From NCBI GenBank assembly GCA_964035575.1, contig OZ037858.1:62001-126000 (forward strand): a DNA stretch of 64,000 nucleotides. Direction: 5' to 3'. This stretch comes from Rhynchopus sp. YZ270_cl-10. Its lineage: Eukaryota > Euglenozoa > Diplonemea > Diplonemida > Diplonemidae. The notes beneath the pieces were generated by a model that ran no database searches, was not told the origin of the DNA, and saw only the letters and a program-made list of their open reading frames with translations. Numbering within the stretch: the first letter of the stretch is position 1; the number at the start of each line of letters is the position of its first letter. A program made the translations under genes and the position numbers. Shown one piece after another: positions 1-10,718 of this stretch.

Positions 1-158
1 TCATGCAGGACGACGTAAGAGCGGTACACCGCGCGTGTTATGCCGAAGTAGAAGCCGTCCAGTGCGTAGAGGATGCGCAATGTGATGTACAGGCCGAGCA
101 TCAGCACGGGTGCGACAAAGATCTTGCGCAGGAAGCTCACCTCCTCCAGGTCACCCAT
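1..158 (-). CDS. partial membrane protein, C-terminal part outside window
   Basis: The minus strand is open from an ATG at 158 to the window edge, giving about 52 residues that begin MGDLEEVSFLRK and run into a hydrophobic stretch (VAPVLMLGLYITLRILYAL) that looks like a membrane segment. The reading frame also stays open upstream of this ATG for some 15 codons, so the start may lie a little higher, and a CAG at about 180-200 could be a splice acceptor. Base composition (GC-rich third positions) matches the other minus-strand genes and contrasts with the A/T-tract DNA beside it. The family is not recognised. It would be the next gene downstream of the amino-acid transporter in the same unidirectional block. 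Confidence 0.45.
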   Translation of the reverse strand, partial: MGDLEEVSFLRKIFVAPVLMLGLYITLRILYALDGFYFGITRAVYRSYVVLH

Positions 159-1923
159 CCGCCGCGCACCCAGGGGCACTGTGCGCCGCCCCGTCCCTGC
201 TGATCCACTGTATGCTCTGCGTGACTGGCGGCATCGCGCTACACTACTGGTGTGCACCCTGAGTATGCCTGTACGTTCATGCTTCAACGCACGCAGCGCA
301 GACGGGAGAATGCGGCTCATCACTATTCAGCAGTGATTTGCATGTTGCTCCTGAGGTGAGGTGAAGAGGAGGGGAGGCGAGGGGAGGGGGAAACAAAAAA
401 AAAATACGACGATTTTTTTTTGTGAAGACTGTAGACAGTGGAAATCATGTATAAGAGAACTGATGTGGCACAAAGCTCGAGTGCGTGCGTGTGTCCCCTA
501 TTTTTTTGGAGCAGCGTCCACACAAAATATGATAGAGTTTTTGGGAAGGCTCAAAAACCTTGAAGAGTGGCAGGTCATATCAGGACGCACATCTTCTCAC
601 AACGACCGCTAGAATAGTGGGTGCGTTGGCGATGTCCTTCCTTTTGATTATTGCCTTACCGCTCCTCCAAATTATTTTCTTTCAACGTTTTGTCTCTGTA
701 CAGGTTCAGAGGGAGAGCATCGCGGCTGTTCCTGCACGAAAGGTACGGAACCAGCCTAACCTGGCACTCCCTTGCCCCTTTTTTAAAACGCCCGCCAGAT
801 AAAAAAACAGGCAACTCATACGTGGGTTTCTTTACCGGTGGCTACCGTGTCATAGCTTTGTTGAAGAATTTGGGAAGGTTGGCCTTTTTCTGGGGGCTTC
901 CAAAATTCCGAATCAGAAGCCTATTTTTAGGGGGGAAAAAATCGTGTTGTAATATTTGCAAACCCCAAAGAAAAGAAGTGGGAAGTACTATAAAAACGCC
1001 TCTGCAGACGCAGGCACTGGAGTGACGTTTTTGTTGTTGTGGAGACACATCATCAGTGAGCGTGGCACAGAAAAAAAAATGGTGCATTTGTTCATCGACG
1101 CAAAATAACAATTTTTACACAACCATGAACACTTTCAAGCGTCCATCAAAGGAGATATAGTTATCAAAAAAGTTTGAAGATGAACCACAGCACCTACGCA
1201 GTCACCTTTAAAAGAAAGCAATGGCATCCTTTCTCGACAAAAAAAAAACCAGAACAAAACCGTAACAAAATGGGGAATGAGAACAAAAAAAAAATAAGGG
1301 CCGCCGTTTTATATTTTTTTTTGTTTGCAGTTTTCAACAAAGGCTACCCTGTAGCAAAAATACAGGGAAAAAACACAATAACCCCTGCGGGAGGGCTGAG
1401 ACACGACGGTGCAGCGCTCTCCTGCTCAACAAAACTTGAAAGGTGGATGTGACGAAACAAAATCTTTCAATTCTGAAGAATGACACACGGTGAACTGGTC
1501 AAGGAAAAGTACTGGTCTTTTGACCACGACCAGTCCACCGCATTGACACGTATCCCTCCCCATCCCCTCCTCCCCATGCTCGACTTATGGCGAGAGTTTT
1601 TGCAAATATGGCATACTCAGTTCACCAAACCCATGAGGGAATTGGAGAACTGATAAATAAAAGCTCGACAAGATGAATAGACACATCTCTGAACATAATA
1701 CACGTCACACACAAAAGAACACTCGAACAAAATTGTGAAGCGGGTGCCCCTCAGAGGGAGCACAGCTTAACACCACAAGATCACCACCCCCCCTCCCTCC
1801 CTCCTTCCCTCCCTCTCCATCCTTCGGATTAAAGACGTTTTTCGTTAGCTCAGCTTTCTCCTCACCCCTACCCCCTTAGCCCTATCCTTCAACTGCAGTG
1901 TGACGTTAAAGACTAGAGAGTCC
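159..1923. other. intergenic region
   Basis: No gene is visible. The stretch is A/T-tract-rich, with a type C stem-loop near 1.0 kb and a C/T-rich block at about 1780-1875 on the plus strand just beyond the transporter stop codon. Short open frames here are low-complexity and have no recognisable features. Confidence 0.5.
993..1022 (-). repeat. type C stem-loop repeat
   Basis: Plus-strand text has ACGCCTCTGCAGACGCAGGC, the GC-rich version of the dispersed stem-loop, in which CGCCTC and GACGCAGGCAC are the constant parts. Other copies are near 11.7, 18.1, 19.7, 38.1 and 38.9 kb, all in this orientation. Confidence 0.5.
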
Positions 1924-3760
1924 TTAACCTGCAATCGAATCAAAGCAGGAGAACGCTGCAATGACACCAGTGATAAACCCAAAGGAGACGTAGAAGTAGC
2001 CTATGGCACGGTAAATGAGTGGGTGGGTAGCGAGGAGGCGGTCGTCAGCTGCCTGCATGGTGAGGAGGAAGAGACCTGGGAAGATGAACATCACGCTTAC
2101 ACCTGCCGTGAAGCCGATGATGTCGTTGAGCACCGACAGGTCAGGCACAACCATGGCCAGCAGCACCATCGACACCCACGCGATAACAAGCTCACCATAG
2201 TAGAAGCTGTCCCTCGGCAGCAGCTGCGACTCATACACATGCGAAGCAACGCTCGACGACATCACACTCCTCTGCCGCACATCCGGCTGGATCCCATACT
2301 GGTCCGGGTCGTGCTCCTCATCCTCCTCCTCACTCACATACGGGTCCCCCTTCGCACTCCACCTGATGTACATATCCCTCAGCGCCGCACGACACGGGTG
2401 ATGGTTGATCGGCAGTGCGCACGTCGCCACGATGACAAGCGAGATGCGTGCAATGATGATAGCGGGGTTCGTCTCGTCGTACCCACCAGACATAATGTTG
2501 GGCGGGGTGTGCTCTCTGAAGGTCACGTAACCGAAGAAGGCGCATGTACTGTACACCATGATGCACAGAGAGTACGAAAACTGGAAGAGAGAGAGAAAAA
2601 GAATGTGTGGTGAGAATAGCAGGCATATTCAAGAACGATCATGATGGCCTCTCCGCTCTGTGGCTGGCAGGGAGGCGCGAAGCGCCTTCAACCGGAGAAT
2701 TTTTTTTTGGCCTGAAAAAAAAAAGTGTTGCCGTTTTGCTTTTTAAATTTTTACACATTCGGAAAATTTAGCAATATGCCTGGAGAGAATAGTTGTTGCA
2801 TACGAGAAGCACCTTGCTGAAGTACTGCGGTGTTCTGTGCACCTGTGGGAGTTCGCTGAAGATCCCTGGCGACTGGATGTGGCACTGCAGGGAGAGAGCG
2901 ATGTTGGGGATTGCGTAGAGCAGCTTGTAGTCCTTGGGCACCCAGTCGACAGCCCCCTGGGCGTGGTCAGGCGGGTACACGAAGTCGTCCGAGGCGTTCT
3001 GAGGTGGAGGTGGATAAGCAAAAGAGATAAGGGGATAGGGGTGCGGTTTACATACACCAATGTGTCCGTCCAGCTTGTCGTACCCCTCCGCAACGATCAC
3101 AGACACGACGTACAGAATCGCCCCAAAGGAGAGCAGCGCAGTAAACGTAAGCGACGTGAAGTCCCTCAACATCATTGGCGGAAGCGCAAGCAGACCTCCA
3201 AATACGATGCAAATCTGTTGATAATGTGATATAAAACAAACGTGGTCTAAAACTTTACACACCTTACGGTTGTCCCACCAGGGGTAACTGTCACTGCCGC
3301 TGCCGCTGTCGCCAGACCAGTGGTCGAGCATCGGTTTGGAGACGTCTGCGACGATGACAAGGCACCCCACGCAGGCGAGGAAGCAGTAGAACGAAATGGT
3401 GACACTCATCGCAATGCCTGCCTTGTCACCCAGGATCTTGCGCACAACGTCCTGGAAGGTTTTGCAGTGCATGCGTGCGGCACACCTGACCACAGCGTAT
3501 GCCGACGTCCCCATCACCACAGCGTAGAAGATAAGGAGAAACAGCCCCAGCCCTGCGCCCGCCATGCTGAAGGAGTAGGGCAGCGTCAGAATGCCAGTCC
3601 CGACAGTGCTGTTGAAGATGGTAAAGGCGGAGCTGAAGAAGCCGCCCTTGCCGCTGTCGTTCCCAGCCAGGTTTGTCTTGTTGAGGGAGAGGAGCCCTTC
3701 GCGCACGTCGGTGGCTTCGTCGTCATCCACCTCTACGTCCTCGTCTCTGTCTATCGTCAT
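1924..3760 (-). CDS. amino acid/auxin permease family transporter
   Basis: Four exons (3760-3263, 3214-3056, 2998-2804, 2580-1924) join in frame to 502 residues. The N-terminus is acidic and cytosolic-looking; helix 1 begins at SSAFTIFNSTVGTGILTLPY, the signature of the AAAP family (SLC38/vacuolar AVT type), and about eleven membrane segments follow. The family co-transports neutral or cationic amino acids with H+ or Na+ at the plasma membrane or vacuole; the substrate cannot be told here. The introns are 48, 57 and 223 nt with donors GTGTGT, GTATGT and GTATGC. The last acceptor is preceded by an uninterrupted pyrimidine tract. An acidic insert (EEEDEEHDPDQ) lies between late helices. Upstream of the ATG, AG dinucleotides within about 35 nt could serve as the trans-splice site. 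The identity of the family is secure. Confidence 0.88.
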
Positions 3761-5055
3761 TGGAAGGGAAGGGTTTGTTGAGATCGCCCTGGGTAGGGTT
3801 CTGTGGTGAGTGTTGTTGTGGAAGTGGCAACCTTGTGACCTTGCCGTACGTCAGCGGCACGGCGTATTGTTAGGCTGACAGAAGGAAACTAACAAGGATG
3901 CGACCAGCAAGCACAGTTGCTGCGATACCGAAAACTCGGTAGAGAGGTGACGTACATTGTCCAGGGAGACGATTGTGTGGCTTTCGGTTTGACATGTCGT
4001 AAGTCCACATGGAGAATAGGAAGTCGAGAGCCCGCAGGTCGAGAGCAGCCGAGAAGAGGGCGAAAAAGTCTTCGGACATGGGGAGGTGTGATCGCGATCA
4101 GTGGAAAAGTTGCAGTGGGAAAAAATGAGTTGAGGAGGGGGGTTCTTTTGTCTCTACATTGTCCAGCGTTACGAATAAGAATAAAAGATAAACGAAAGGA
4201 GAAAGATGTTTGTTGACAAAACCACTGTACAAATGGGAAGTTTTGTGCACAATCGCCTCAAAAAAGGTGTTCACAAGAACAAAACGCCTTATTAAAAGCA
4301 GTGTACAGTTTTGTTTGTTTTGCAAAAAAGGTAATATGGTAGAATCAGCAGGGTTTGTGGCAGGGATAAAAATAAGGGATGGGAGACTTTAGTAAAACAA
4401 AGAAAACTAGTAAGGTGAAATGTGCCTCTCGTGCGCACACATCTTGAAAAACAAATACATGCGCCGTTGGCCACTCCGCTGTTGAAAATAATCGGGCAAA
4501 TTTGCTTTTCCAGAAAACCTTATTGTCAGAAAGCAACACCTGAGAGAGCGGAGATGAAACAATAAAAAAAAAATGAAGAAAAGTTGAGAGATGAATATGC
4601 CCCACGTGCCCGTTTTCTTTGTCCGCAGAGGAGGGTTTTGTATCAGCGTGACCAAGCAACGTGAGGTGTGGGTCTTACCACACACATCTCTTAAAAAATG
4701 TGACAACTGATTATGCACAGACGCCTTAAACACCGGCGCGTGCTTCAAGTTTCCCCAAAAACCCCAAAAAAAAAAAAAAATGCAAATAGAAGAGTTTTCA
4801 TCGTTCATGAATCGATGAACGTGGTTTGTGAAAATACCCTGCAGCTTGTGACGCCCTCGATGCATTGTTATGCACAATGGTGTAGCTGAAGGGGGGCGAT
4901 TCGCACTTCTTGCGCACTTCTCGCGCTTCTGGCGTACTTTTTTGCACCCCTCCATTCAGCCCACCAAAAAAGATCGAGGGCTGATTCGCACTTCTTGCAC
5001 CCCCAATTCAACACCACACATTGGTTCTCTCTACTTTTTTTTTTGTTAATTTTGT
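3761..5055. other. intergenic region with stem-loop repeats
   Basis: No gene is seen. It holds a type B stem-loop at 4411-4445, a degenerate one at about 4585-4700, and a GC-rich patch near 4905-5005 in which GATTCGCACTTCTTGC is directly repeated. Confidence 0.5.
4411..4445 (-). repeat. type B stem-loop repeat
   Basis: On the plus strand it reads AAGGTGAAATGTGCC then TCTCGTGCGCACACATCTT. In the sense strand the loop ACGAGAG is closed by a GCGC/GTGC-type inner stem and an AAGATG/CACCTT outer stem. Confidence 0.6.
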
Positions 5056-6090
5056 TCACACTGTGTTGTAGTCTCTGTTTTTCCTGCTTTGTGTATGTGA
5101 ACTTGAAGAGGTAGCTCCTCCTGACTCGACGGTGACGGACATTGTTGTTGTTTCCTGTCGGAGTGTCACAATGGACACATGCGAGGGGTCCATTGTGGAG
5201 TAGTTGTGTGTATCGGGGCGGTCGTCGAAGAGTTTGTGCAGCTCGCCCTCGAGGGCATGTGGGTATGCGGCACCCTTCGTGAGCGCGACACCCCCGCTGC
5301 GTGTCCTGTGCTCGCCGCTGCCGAAGAGGCCGTCCACAGCGTCGCAGTCACGTGGTGTCTCAAAGGGTGTGCCGTACGACACCTCATCATCGTGGTCGTA
5401 TGTGCCGCTTGTCATCGGGTAGAAGAGAGACGTCTCCCTGTACTTCAGGAAGTTGTCCTGCACCTGCAGCTGCAACACGTTCAGCAGGAACGGCACCACC
5501 ACCATCACAATGACAAGCTCAACAGCATGTCCATGGACGCGGCTGAAGCTTTCGAGTGGATCCATCACCAACGCAAAGAGGCCGCCCAGCGGAGTCTTCA
5601 TCATCCAGATGCACAGCGCCATGAGGATGCGGCTCACGCTCACAATCCCGATCCACAGCGACGCCTGCTGCACCCAGCGCCTCAGCACCTCCTCCTGCCC
5701 GTCCTCCACGCAGTACACACCAAAGTGCGTGGCCTCCCAGAAGGGGTACCGCCGCTTCAGGTACTTGAGCAGCAGGTACGCGATGTAGACGCGTGCAGTG
5801 GTGTCAAAGACGATGTTCACTGCGTACCACACACACTGCGACATATGCGGTGCACGGAACGCCCAGGCAAAGTACAGATTGAAAAAATGGCATATCAGAA
5901 ACCCAATACCCTGCTTGCTTGTGTCCAGGAAGAAGGTGACCGGCTCCCTGCGGTACTCCTCCACTCGCCACTTCCAGATGAGGAAGGTGAACGCAAAGGC
6001 GAAGAGAACCAACTGCATTTCAACGTCAAACGCATTGTCGAGCACTGTGCAGTCTGACTCTTCCGCCGCAAGCCGCACCAGCGCAAACAT
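5056..6090 (-). CDS. STIMATE (TMEM110)-family ER membrane protein
   Basis: The 344-residue protein has four or more membrane segments, and a core reading REPVTFFLDTSKQGIGFLIC followed by HFFNLYFAWAF, which matches the diagnostic 'FLDTSKQ(A/G)IG...H..N.Y' block of human STIMATE/TMEM110. A second family block, VELVIVMVVVPFLLNVLQL near residues 240-260, is also present. In animals the protein sits in the ER at plasma-membrane contacts and promotes STIM1 activation in store-operated calcium entry; in a protist only an ER/contact-site role can be suggested. The tail (about 100 residues) is hydrophilic, Ser/Thr-rich. I start at the ATG at 6090 rather than the in-frame codon 138 nt upstream, because TTTCCTTAG lies 23 nt before it and gives a good leader acceptor. 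No intron. Confidence 0.8.
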   Translation of the reverse strand: MFALVRLAAEESDCTVLDNAFDVEMQLVLFAFAFTFLIWKWRVEEYRREPVTFFLDTSKQGIGFLICHFFNLYFAWAFRAPHMSQCVWYAVNIVFDTTARVYIAYLLLKYLKRRYPFWEATHFGVYCVEDGQEEVLRRWVQQASLWIGIVSVSRILMALCIWMMKTPLGGLFALVMDPLESFSRVHGHAVELVIVMVVVPFLLNVLQLQVQDNFLKYRETSLFYPMTSGTYDHDDEVSYGTPFETPRDCDAVDGLFGSGEHRTRSGGVALTKGAAYPHALEGELHKLFDDRPDTHNYSTMDPSHVSIVTLRQETTTMSVTVESGGATSSSSHTQSRKNRDYNTV

Positions 6091-7521
6091 TTTTGTCCCG
6101 CCTCGTGTTTCCCTAAGGAAAGTGTGTGGGGTAGGTGGGGTGGAAGCAACAAGATAATAAAGTTCTAGCGCGAGGTTTACGTTTTTAAACTTTATGAAAA
6201 CTGCCCCACATTGTGGGGGAGATTTCAAACAAACAAAAAAAAAGCTTCAAAGAACCAAAACAGAGAAAAAAAATGTTGCGTTTAGACGCGATTTTCACAG
6301 GATCCTTAAAAGAGAGCAAATAGAAGCAGTACGCTTGCGGTAGGAGGTGTCAGAATCCTTTTTCTCTTTTATTTTGTTTTGGGGCAAAAACAGGAAAAAA
6401 ACATAGGATTTTCTGCAAGGGACTCTCGCCTTGGCACACTTCAAACATGACATAACCCCATTCCCCCAACAGGGGTGGCACGTACACAGAAACGCATTTT
6501 ACTTTTTTTTGGTTGGATAAGCAAGAGACAGACAGAAACGCAAAACAGGGTTTCCGCGTAGGCTTTTGGTCCCCCCGCCCGGGGGGACCAAATTTTGGGA
6601 ACCGCAAAAAAAAAAAAGTAGGCAGTATGAGCCTTACTATGAGGCACACTGGGTAGTAAGGTGCGTGGTTTCATAGGCACCTGTGACCCCACCGTGAGCA
6701 GCAATCGGCTCGATTAGTCCAAAGAAGACAGAAAAAGGAAGAGAAAAAAAGGGGGACGTAGCGTACCGTGCGCCTGCGGCGCTGAATTCTTTCCTACCAG
6801 CACACAATCAAATGGCGTCGCAAGGTTTTGCGCGACTCTTCAAATTGCCTGCACCAACCCAACAAACACCGTCACCGTCTCAGCTTCCTTCACAAGCCGT
6901 TCAGCCTCCACCACCTCCACTAGTCAAAGAAAAGAGGGCAAAAGTAGCGTACCGTGCGCCTGCGGCGCTCTTGCTGTCTTCAGGAAAACAAAAGCACACG
7001 GCAAAACTGCGAATAGTGAATTTTTTTTTCGCCTGCGGCGCCCACCTGCCTCCCCTCTCCTTCCCTGCGACCGCTAAAGCGGGGGGACCAAATTTTGAGA
7101 CCAAAAACCAAGCGGAAGCCCTGCAAAAAGGAAAAAAAAAAAAAAAATCAGCTTGAGGCGAGCCTCGCGGCGCAAATGTAGAAAAGAATTGATCGCTTGT
7201 TGGGTATGTAGGGCAGTTGCCATCTGTGCGAGTTCCATCTTCAGTTTTTGCTTTTTTGTCTTTGTTTTTGAATATGTGATGCACTCTATCTTATTTGTAG
7301 GATGCGAAGATGCAACGACGTGGATCACCATTGTGTGCTACCCACGTGCCCGTTCGCCCCATCCTGTTTGGTTTGCTTGTTTTGCAAGTTCGAAAACACA
7401 GGAGCACATTCTGCTCAAAAATTCAAAGTGGGCTGATTGAGTGAAACACACGGCAGAACATTGGGATTGTACGAAGCAGAAAAATCACTCAAAAAAATAT
7501 TAGTTTTACTGGTAAAGGTTT
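6091..7521. other. intergenic region with foldback repeat
   Basis: No gene. About 6540-7130 looks like a decayed foldback element: GGGTTTCCGCGTAGGC with GGTCCCCCC on the left is answered in inverse orientation by GGGGGGACC and GCGGAAGCCCTGC on the right. Two copies of GTAGCGTACCGTGCGCCTGC(GGCGC) lie inside at 6759 and 6941, and a third copy is at 30.8 kb. Confidence 0.45.
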
Positions 7522-8181
7522 TTACTTGTAGGGGTTCGCCGGCTGCGGGGGGTAGTTCTGGGGCTGCTGCTGCTGCTGCTGAGGCGGCATCTGCTGCTGT
7601 GGTGGCATCTGCTGGTAAGGCTGTTGCGGTGCTGCGCTGCCGGTGTACTGCACGGGCTGGCCTGGTGCTGCGCCGAACTGCTGCTGGGGTGGGCCTGCTG
7701 GTGGCGGCACGCCTGTTCCGTACTGTGCTGGGGCTGGCTGTCCAACAACAGCGTACTGTGTAGGTCCTGCGTAGGCAGGCTGCACACCTGCCTTGAGGGA
7801 CACAGGCGCTGACGGTTGGCAGCATGTGAACCCAGGGGAAAGGCCATGTGCCTGTGACTCTCTGTGCATCTGCACGTTCACGCACAGCCCACAGCACAGC
7901 GTGCAGCAACAGTCCTCACAAGGGTTCCCCCCAATGTTGAACTTGTTCCTCATCTCATTTCTCAAGTACCACCTGTGCAGGCAGCACGACAGCCCTCCAA
8001 TGAAGAACGCTGCACCAGTGAGAATCAGGCACACTGGGAGGTTGAAGCTGTCGGGGATGTTGTTCACAGCGTCGTGCATGCGCGACTGCTGGCAGACATG
8101 GCACAAGAAGCCATCGCAGCAGACACCGCAGTCCTCAAAGCAGGTGCACAGCCCGAACGTCCAGTTTTGCATTTGGGTCAT
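7522..8181 (-). CDS. PLAC8 family cysteine-rich protein (copy 1)
   Basis: The 219-residue protein has an N-terminal PLAC8 domain: WTFGLCTCFEDCGVCCDGFL at residues 7-26, then CHVCQQSRMHD, a hydrophobic stretch LPVCLILTGAAFFIGGLSCC, and the second cysteine cluster CEDCCCTLCCGLCVNVQMHRE. The last 85 residues are a Pro/Gln/Gly/Tyr-rich tail ending in a run of Gln. PLAC8 proteins of plants and fungi (FCR/PCR, cadmium resistance) are membrane proteins linked to metal handling and organ/cell size; others occur widely in protists, so a specific role is not inferred. It is followed in tandem by a close paralogue 345 bp upstream. Start at the ATG at 8181; an AG (CTCAACAG) lies some 35 nt before it. Confidence 0.85.
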   Translation of the reverse strand: MTQMQNWTFGLCTCFEDCGVCCDGFLCHVCQQSRMHDAVNNIPDSFNLPVCLILTGAAFFIGGLSCCLHRWYLRNEMRNKFNIGGNPCEDCCCTLCCGLCVNVQMHRESQAHGLSPGFTCCQPSAPVSLKAGVQPAYAGPTQYAVVGQPAPAQYGTGVPPPAGPPQQQFGAAPGQPVQYTGSAAPQQPYQQMPPQQQMPPQQQQQQPQNYPPQPANPYK

Positions 8182-8526
8182 TTTTTGAGTGTATATGCAA
8201 CAAGCCTGTTGAGATGTTTGAGTTGTGTTGCGAAGATGTGCGGGGTGAAGTTACTGGGGAAACGTACGGGTGTTGTGGTACTTTTTACAGAAGAGGAAAA
8301 TTATTTTTAAGGCAGCAGAAGAGGGCTGGCACAATGGGGTACTGAAACAATCAGTCTGGTTAAAAGGAAAAAAAAGGAAAAAATACATTGAGCGGAGGAT
8401 AGATGAATATGGGAGAATGAAAAGGCGTTACAGCGTGATATAATTTATATGGCTCTGTTGCAAAGACCCGCTTCCGGAGTGCACAACGCAACGAACTCTT
8501 GACCTTTGGGTAGTATCAAGACTGGC
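8182..8526. other. short intergenic spacer between the PLAC8 paralogues
   Basis: A/T-rich spacer of 345 bp with no gene and no clear stem-loop repeat. Confidence 0.5.
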
Positions 8527-9174
8527 TTACTTGTACTGCTGCGGCTGCTGGTAACCAGGCTGTTGACTTGGGGGTGGCTGCTGCGCTTGGTACTGTTGCG
8601 GCTGTTGGTATCCTTGACCCTGCTGCTGGGGTGGGTACTGCTGTGGCTGCTGGTACCCTTGCTGTTGACCTGGTGGTTGCTGCTGGGGCGGGTAGTTGTA
8701 CTGCGGCTGTGCAGGTGCAGGTGCAGGTGCAGTCGGCTCGTTCCCTCCCTTGGGTGGTGCCACATAGGCAGGCTGCACTGCGGTGTGCTTCGGCTTGCAG
8801 CATGTGAACCCGGGGTTGGTTCCCCTTCTTTGGTACTCGCGATGCAGCTGTATCGTCACGCAGCAACCACAACAGCACGAACAGCAGCAGTCGTGGCACG
8901 GCGAACCGTGGATGCCCCAGTTTTTCCTTGCAGTGTCTCTCAACCACCACAGATGCAGGCAGCAGCTGAGACCACCGATAAAGAAGTACGCGCCGGTCAG
9001 CGCAAGACACACAATGATGTTCATGCTATCGGGCTGGTGATCTTGAGCGTCGTGCAGGCGTGACTGCATGCACACACCGCAGCAGAACGAGTCGCAGCAC
9101 AGACCAAAGTCGTCGCAGCACGAGAACACACCATGTGCCCAGTCGTTGCTGGGGGCTTGCACAACGGTCGTCAT
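8527..9174 (-). CDS. PLAC8 family cysteine-rich protein (copy 2)
   Basis: The 215-residue protein is a tandem paralogue of the gene just downstream. It has the same plan: WAHGVFSCCDDFGLCCDSFC near the N-terminus, CMQSRLHDAQDHQPDS, a hydrophobic LALTGAYFFIGGLSCC, the cluster HDCCCSCCCGCCVTIQLHRE, and then a Gln/Pro/Tyr/Gly-rich repeat tail (units like YQQPQQYP). Most cysteines align one-to-one with the other copy while the tails differ, which suggests an old duplication with fast tail turnover. The start is at 9174, not 75 nt upstream, because TACACAG ends 7 nt before this ATG and a T-rich tract precedes it, an ideal leader acceptor. No intron. Confidence 0.85.
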   Translation of the reverse strand: MTTVVQAPSNDWAHGVFSCCDDFGLCCDSFCCGVCMQSRLHDAQDHQPDSMNIIVCLALTGAYFFIGGLSCCLHLWWLRDTARKNWGIHGSPCHDCCCSCCCGCCVTIQLHREYQRRGTNPGFTCCKPKHTAVQPAYVAPPKGGNEPTAPAPAPAQPQYNYPPQQQPPGQQQGYQQPQQYPPQQQGQGYQQPQQYQAQQPPPSQQPGYQQPQQYK

Positions 9175-9325
9175 TGTTTTGCTGTGTAGGTATTCCTGCC
9201 AAATAAAATCAAATAAAATCACGAAGCGAGAAAATTGAGAAGAAAACACGCACCCTCTCTCTTTTTAAGTCGTAGGCTAGACCCCACTCGGGGACACGTT
9301 GGAGCTAGGGGCAGTGTGTATTGCT

Positions 9326-9623
9326 TCAGAACTTATCTTCGTCAAAGTCATCTTCGAAGCCTGTGTTAGATGCGAAGATTTGGGTCATGAGTGCGGAAAA
9401 CAAAACAAAGTCGCCTCTCGTCACCTTCACACACATATTCTGTGGAGGCACTTTCCCATGCAGGGGTAGGCTGGGGGGGGGAGCACATACCATTAAAGAA
9501 GTTCCCGTCTGGGAGCACCCTTGTGTCGGGAACCCCGTCCGTGTAGGTCACGTTCTGCCACACAGACGCCTCAGCATCCTCCCACATCTCGCTACCATCC
9601 CTTTGGGGCTGGTCTCCGTCCAT
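9326..9623 (-). CDS. small acidic protein of 55 residues, two exons
   Basis: This gene is only visible when an intron is removed. Exon 1 (9623-9491) encodes MDGDQPQRDGSEMWEDAEAS and continues to PDGNFFN; a 130-nt intron (donor GTATGT, acceptor ACACAG) joins in frame to exon 2 (9360-9326), giving the acidic end GFEDDFDEDKF and a stop. Total 55 residues, about a third acidic. The junction gives a natural-looking acidic tail, and the ATG follows GTACACAG and a short A/C-rich leader, as in neighbouring genes. I do not recognise the family. It is the first gene after the large desert and sits 150 bp upstream of the PLAC8 pair in the same direction. Confidence 0.55.
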
Positions 9624-10248
9624 TTGTTGGGTGTTCTGTGTACTGTGTTCTGGCAAAGAAAAGGTGTGTAGCATTGATTGACATAGTAGTCTGGCCGACT
9701 CTGCCAGACTTTAGAATATCCTATTTTCTTCTTGACTTTCAGAAGTCAAGAAAAAGTCCGGACAGGAGGAAGGAATGTGGGTCACTGCTCGTTTGGTGTG
9801 GTTGTGGGATACACACACGATGCCCGTTGTTCAGAAGGGCACGATATGTGATCCGTCCCAAGCCAAGGGTGCACGGTACGCACCTTTTTTCACCATATCC
9901 TTTTTCACACTCCTCGTTGGGAACGAGCTCCGTAAATTTAGGTCAAAAATACTCATTTATCAGCGCAAAGTGACCCCATCGCACAGGCTCTGGAACACCG
10001 AAACCAAAAACGAAAAAATCGGTAAAAACAGGAGTAACAATACTGGATTACACGTAGTGGACTTTTTTTTTTTGCTGTGTCGACAAATCAACGAACTAAA
10101 CCCAAAAAAAAACTACTTTGGCAGTGAACTGCAAAGATGTGGACGAGGGGGAGCCTCCCGGGGAGGGGAGGGGAGGGGACTGTCGGCTTAGATGGCAGGT
10201 TCTTCTGTCACACCCGAACAATTGTGTCCGTGCATAAATTGAAACTTT

Positions 10249-10378
10249 CAGATTGGTTTCTAACATTAACCCTGTATTCTGTCTTAAGAATTATACAGTA
10301 GTATTCAAAAGGCAGGCGTCACCAATAGGTCCCCTTTACGTGGTGGATATTGTGAAGCCGTGTGTGAACATTTCGAAT
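10249..10378 (+). repeat. 120-bp dispersed direct repeat, copy 1
   Basis: From TTTCTAACATTAACCCTGTA to TGTGAACATTTCG this segment is nearly identical to 32255-32373 over its first 55 nt and clearly related, with small indels, over the rest. Both copies are on the plus strand. The indels break any shared reading frame, so it is non-coding: a transposon fragment or an unknown RNA. Confidence 0.65.
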
Positions 10379-10681
10379 AATTTTAAAAAAAGATTGAAAG
10401 ATGGAAAAAACGAGATACTTAAAAAGATGCATGAATTCTGGGCACAAAAAAATATTGAAAAAGAAGGAGAAAAAAATGTAAGATTTATCCTAAGTCCCGA
10501 CGTTCTTCGTCTTTTTCGTCACCTTTTAAATAAAATTGGAAAGATGATATGTTCATCACACTTACATCTAGAAAACAATGATTCACGTCTGCGTTTACAA
10601 CAGAAATATCAGAGAAAAGATGGACAGGGGTGACCAAAGACCCCCTCCTTATTTTCCCTCTGAAAAAATAAGAGTTTATTA

Positions 10682-10718
10682 GATGAGACTAAGCCTCTCG
10701 TGCTTCTTCGTCATCTTG
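10682..10718 (-). repeat. type A stem-loop repeat
   Basis: Plus strand: GATGAGACTAAGC, CTCTCGT, GCTTCTTCGTCATCTT. The outer stem GATGA/TCATC is perfect and the inner stem partly degraded. Confidence 0.6.

Noticed and set aside
10253-10633. Plus-strand open frame of 126 codons
   Set aside because: Its first third is the 120-bp dispersed repeat, whose other copy has indels that break the frame.
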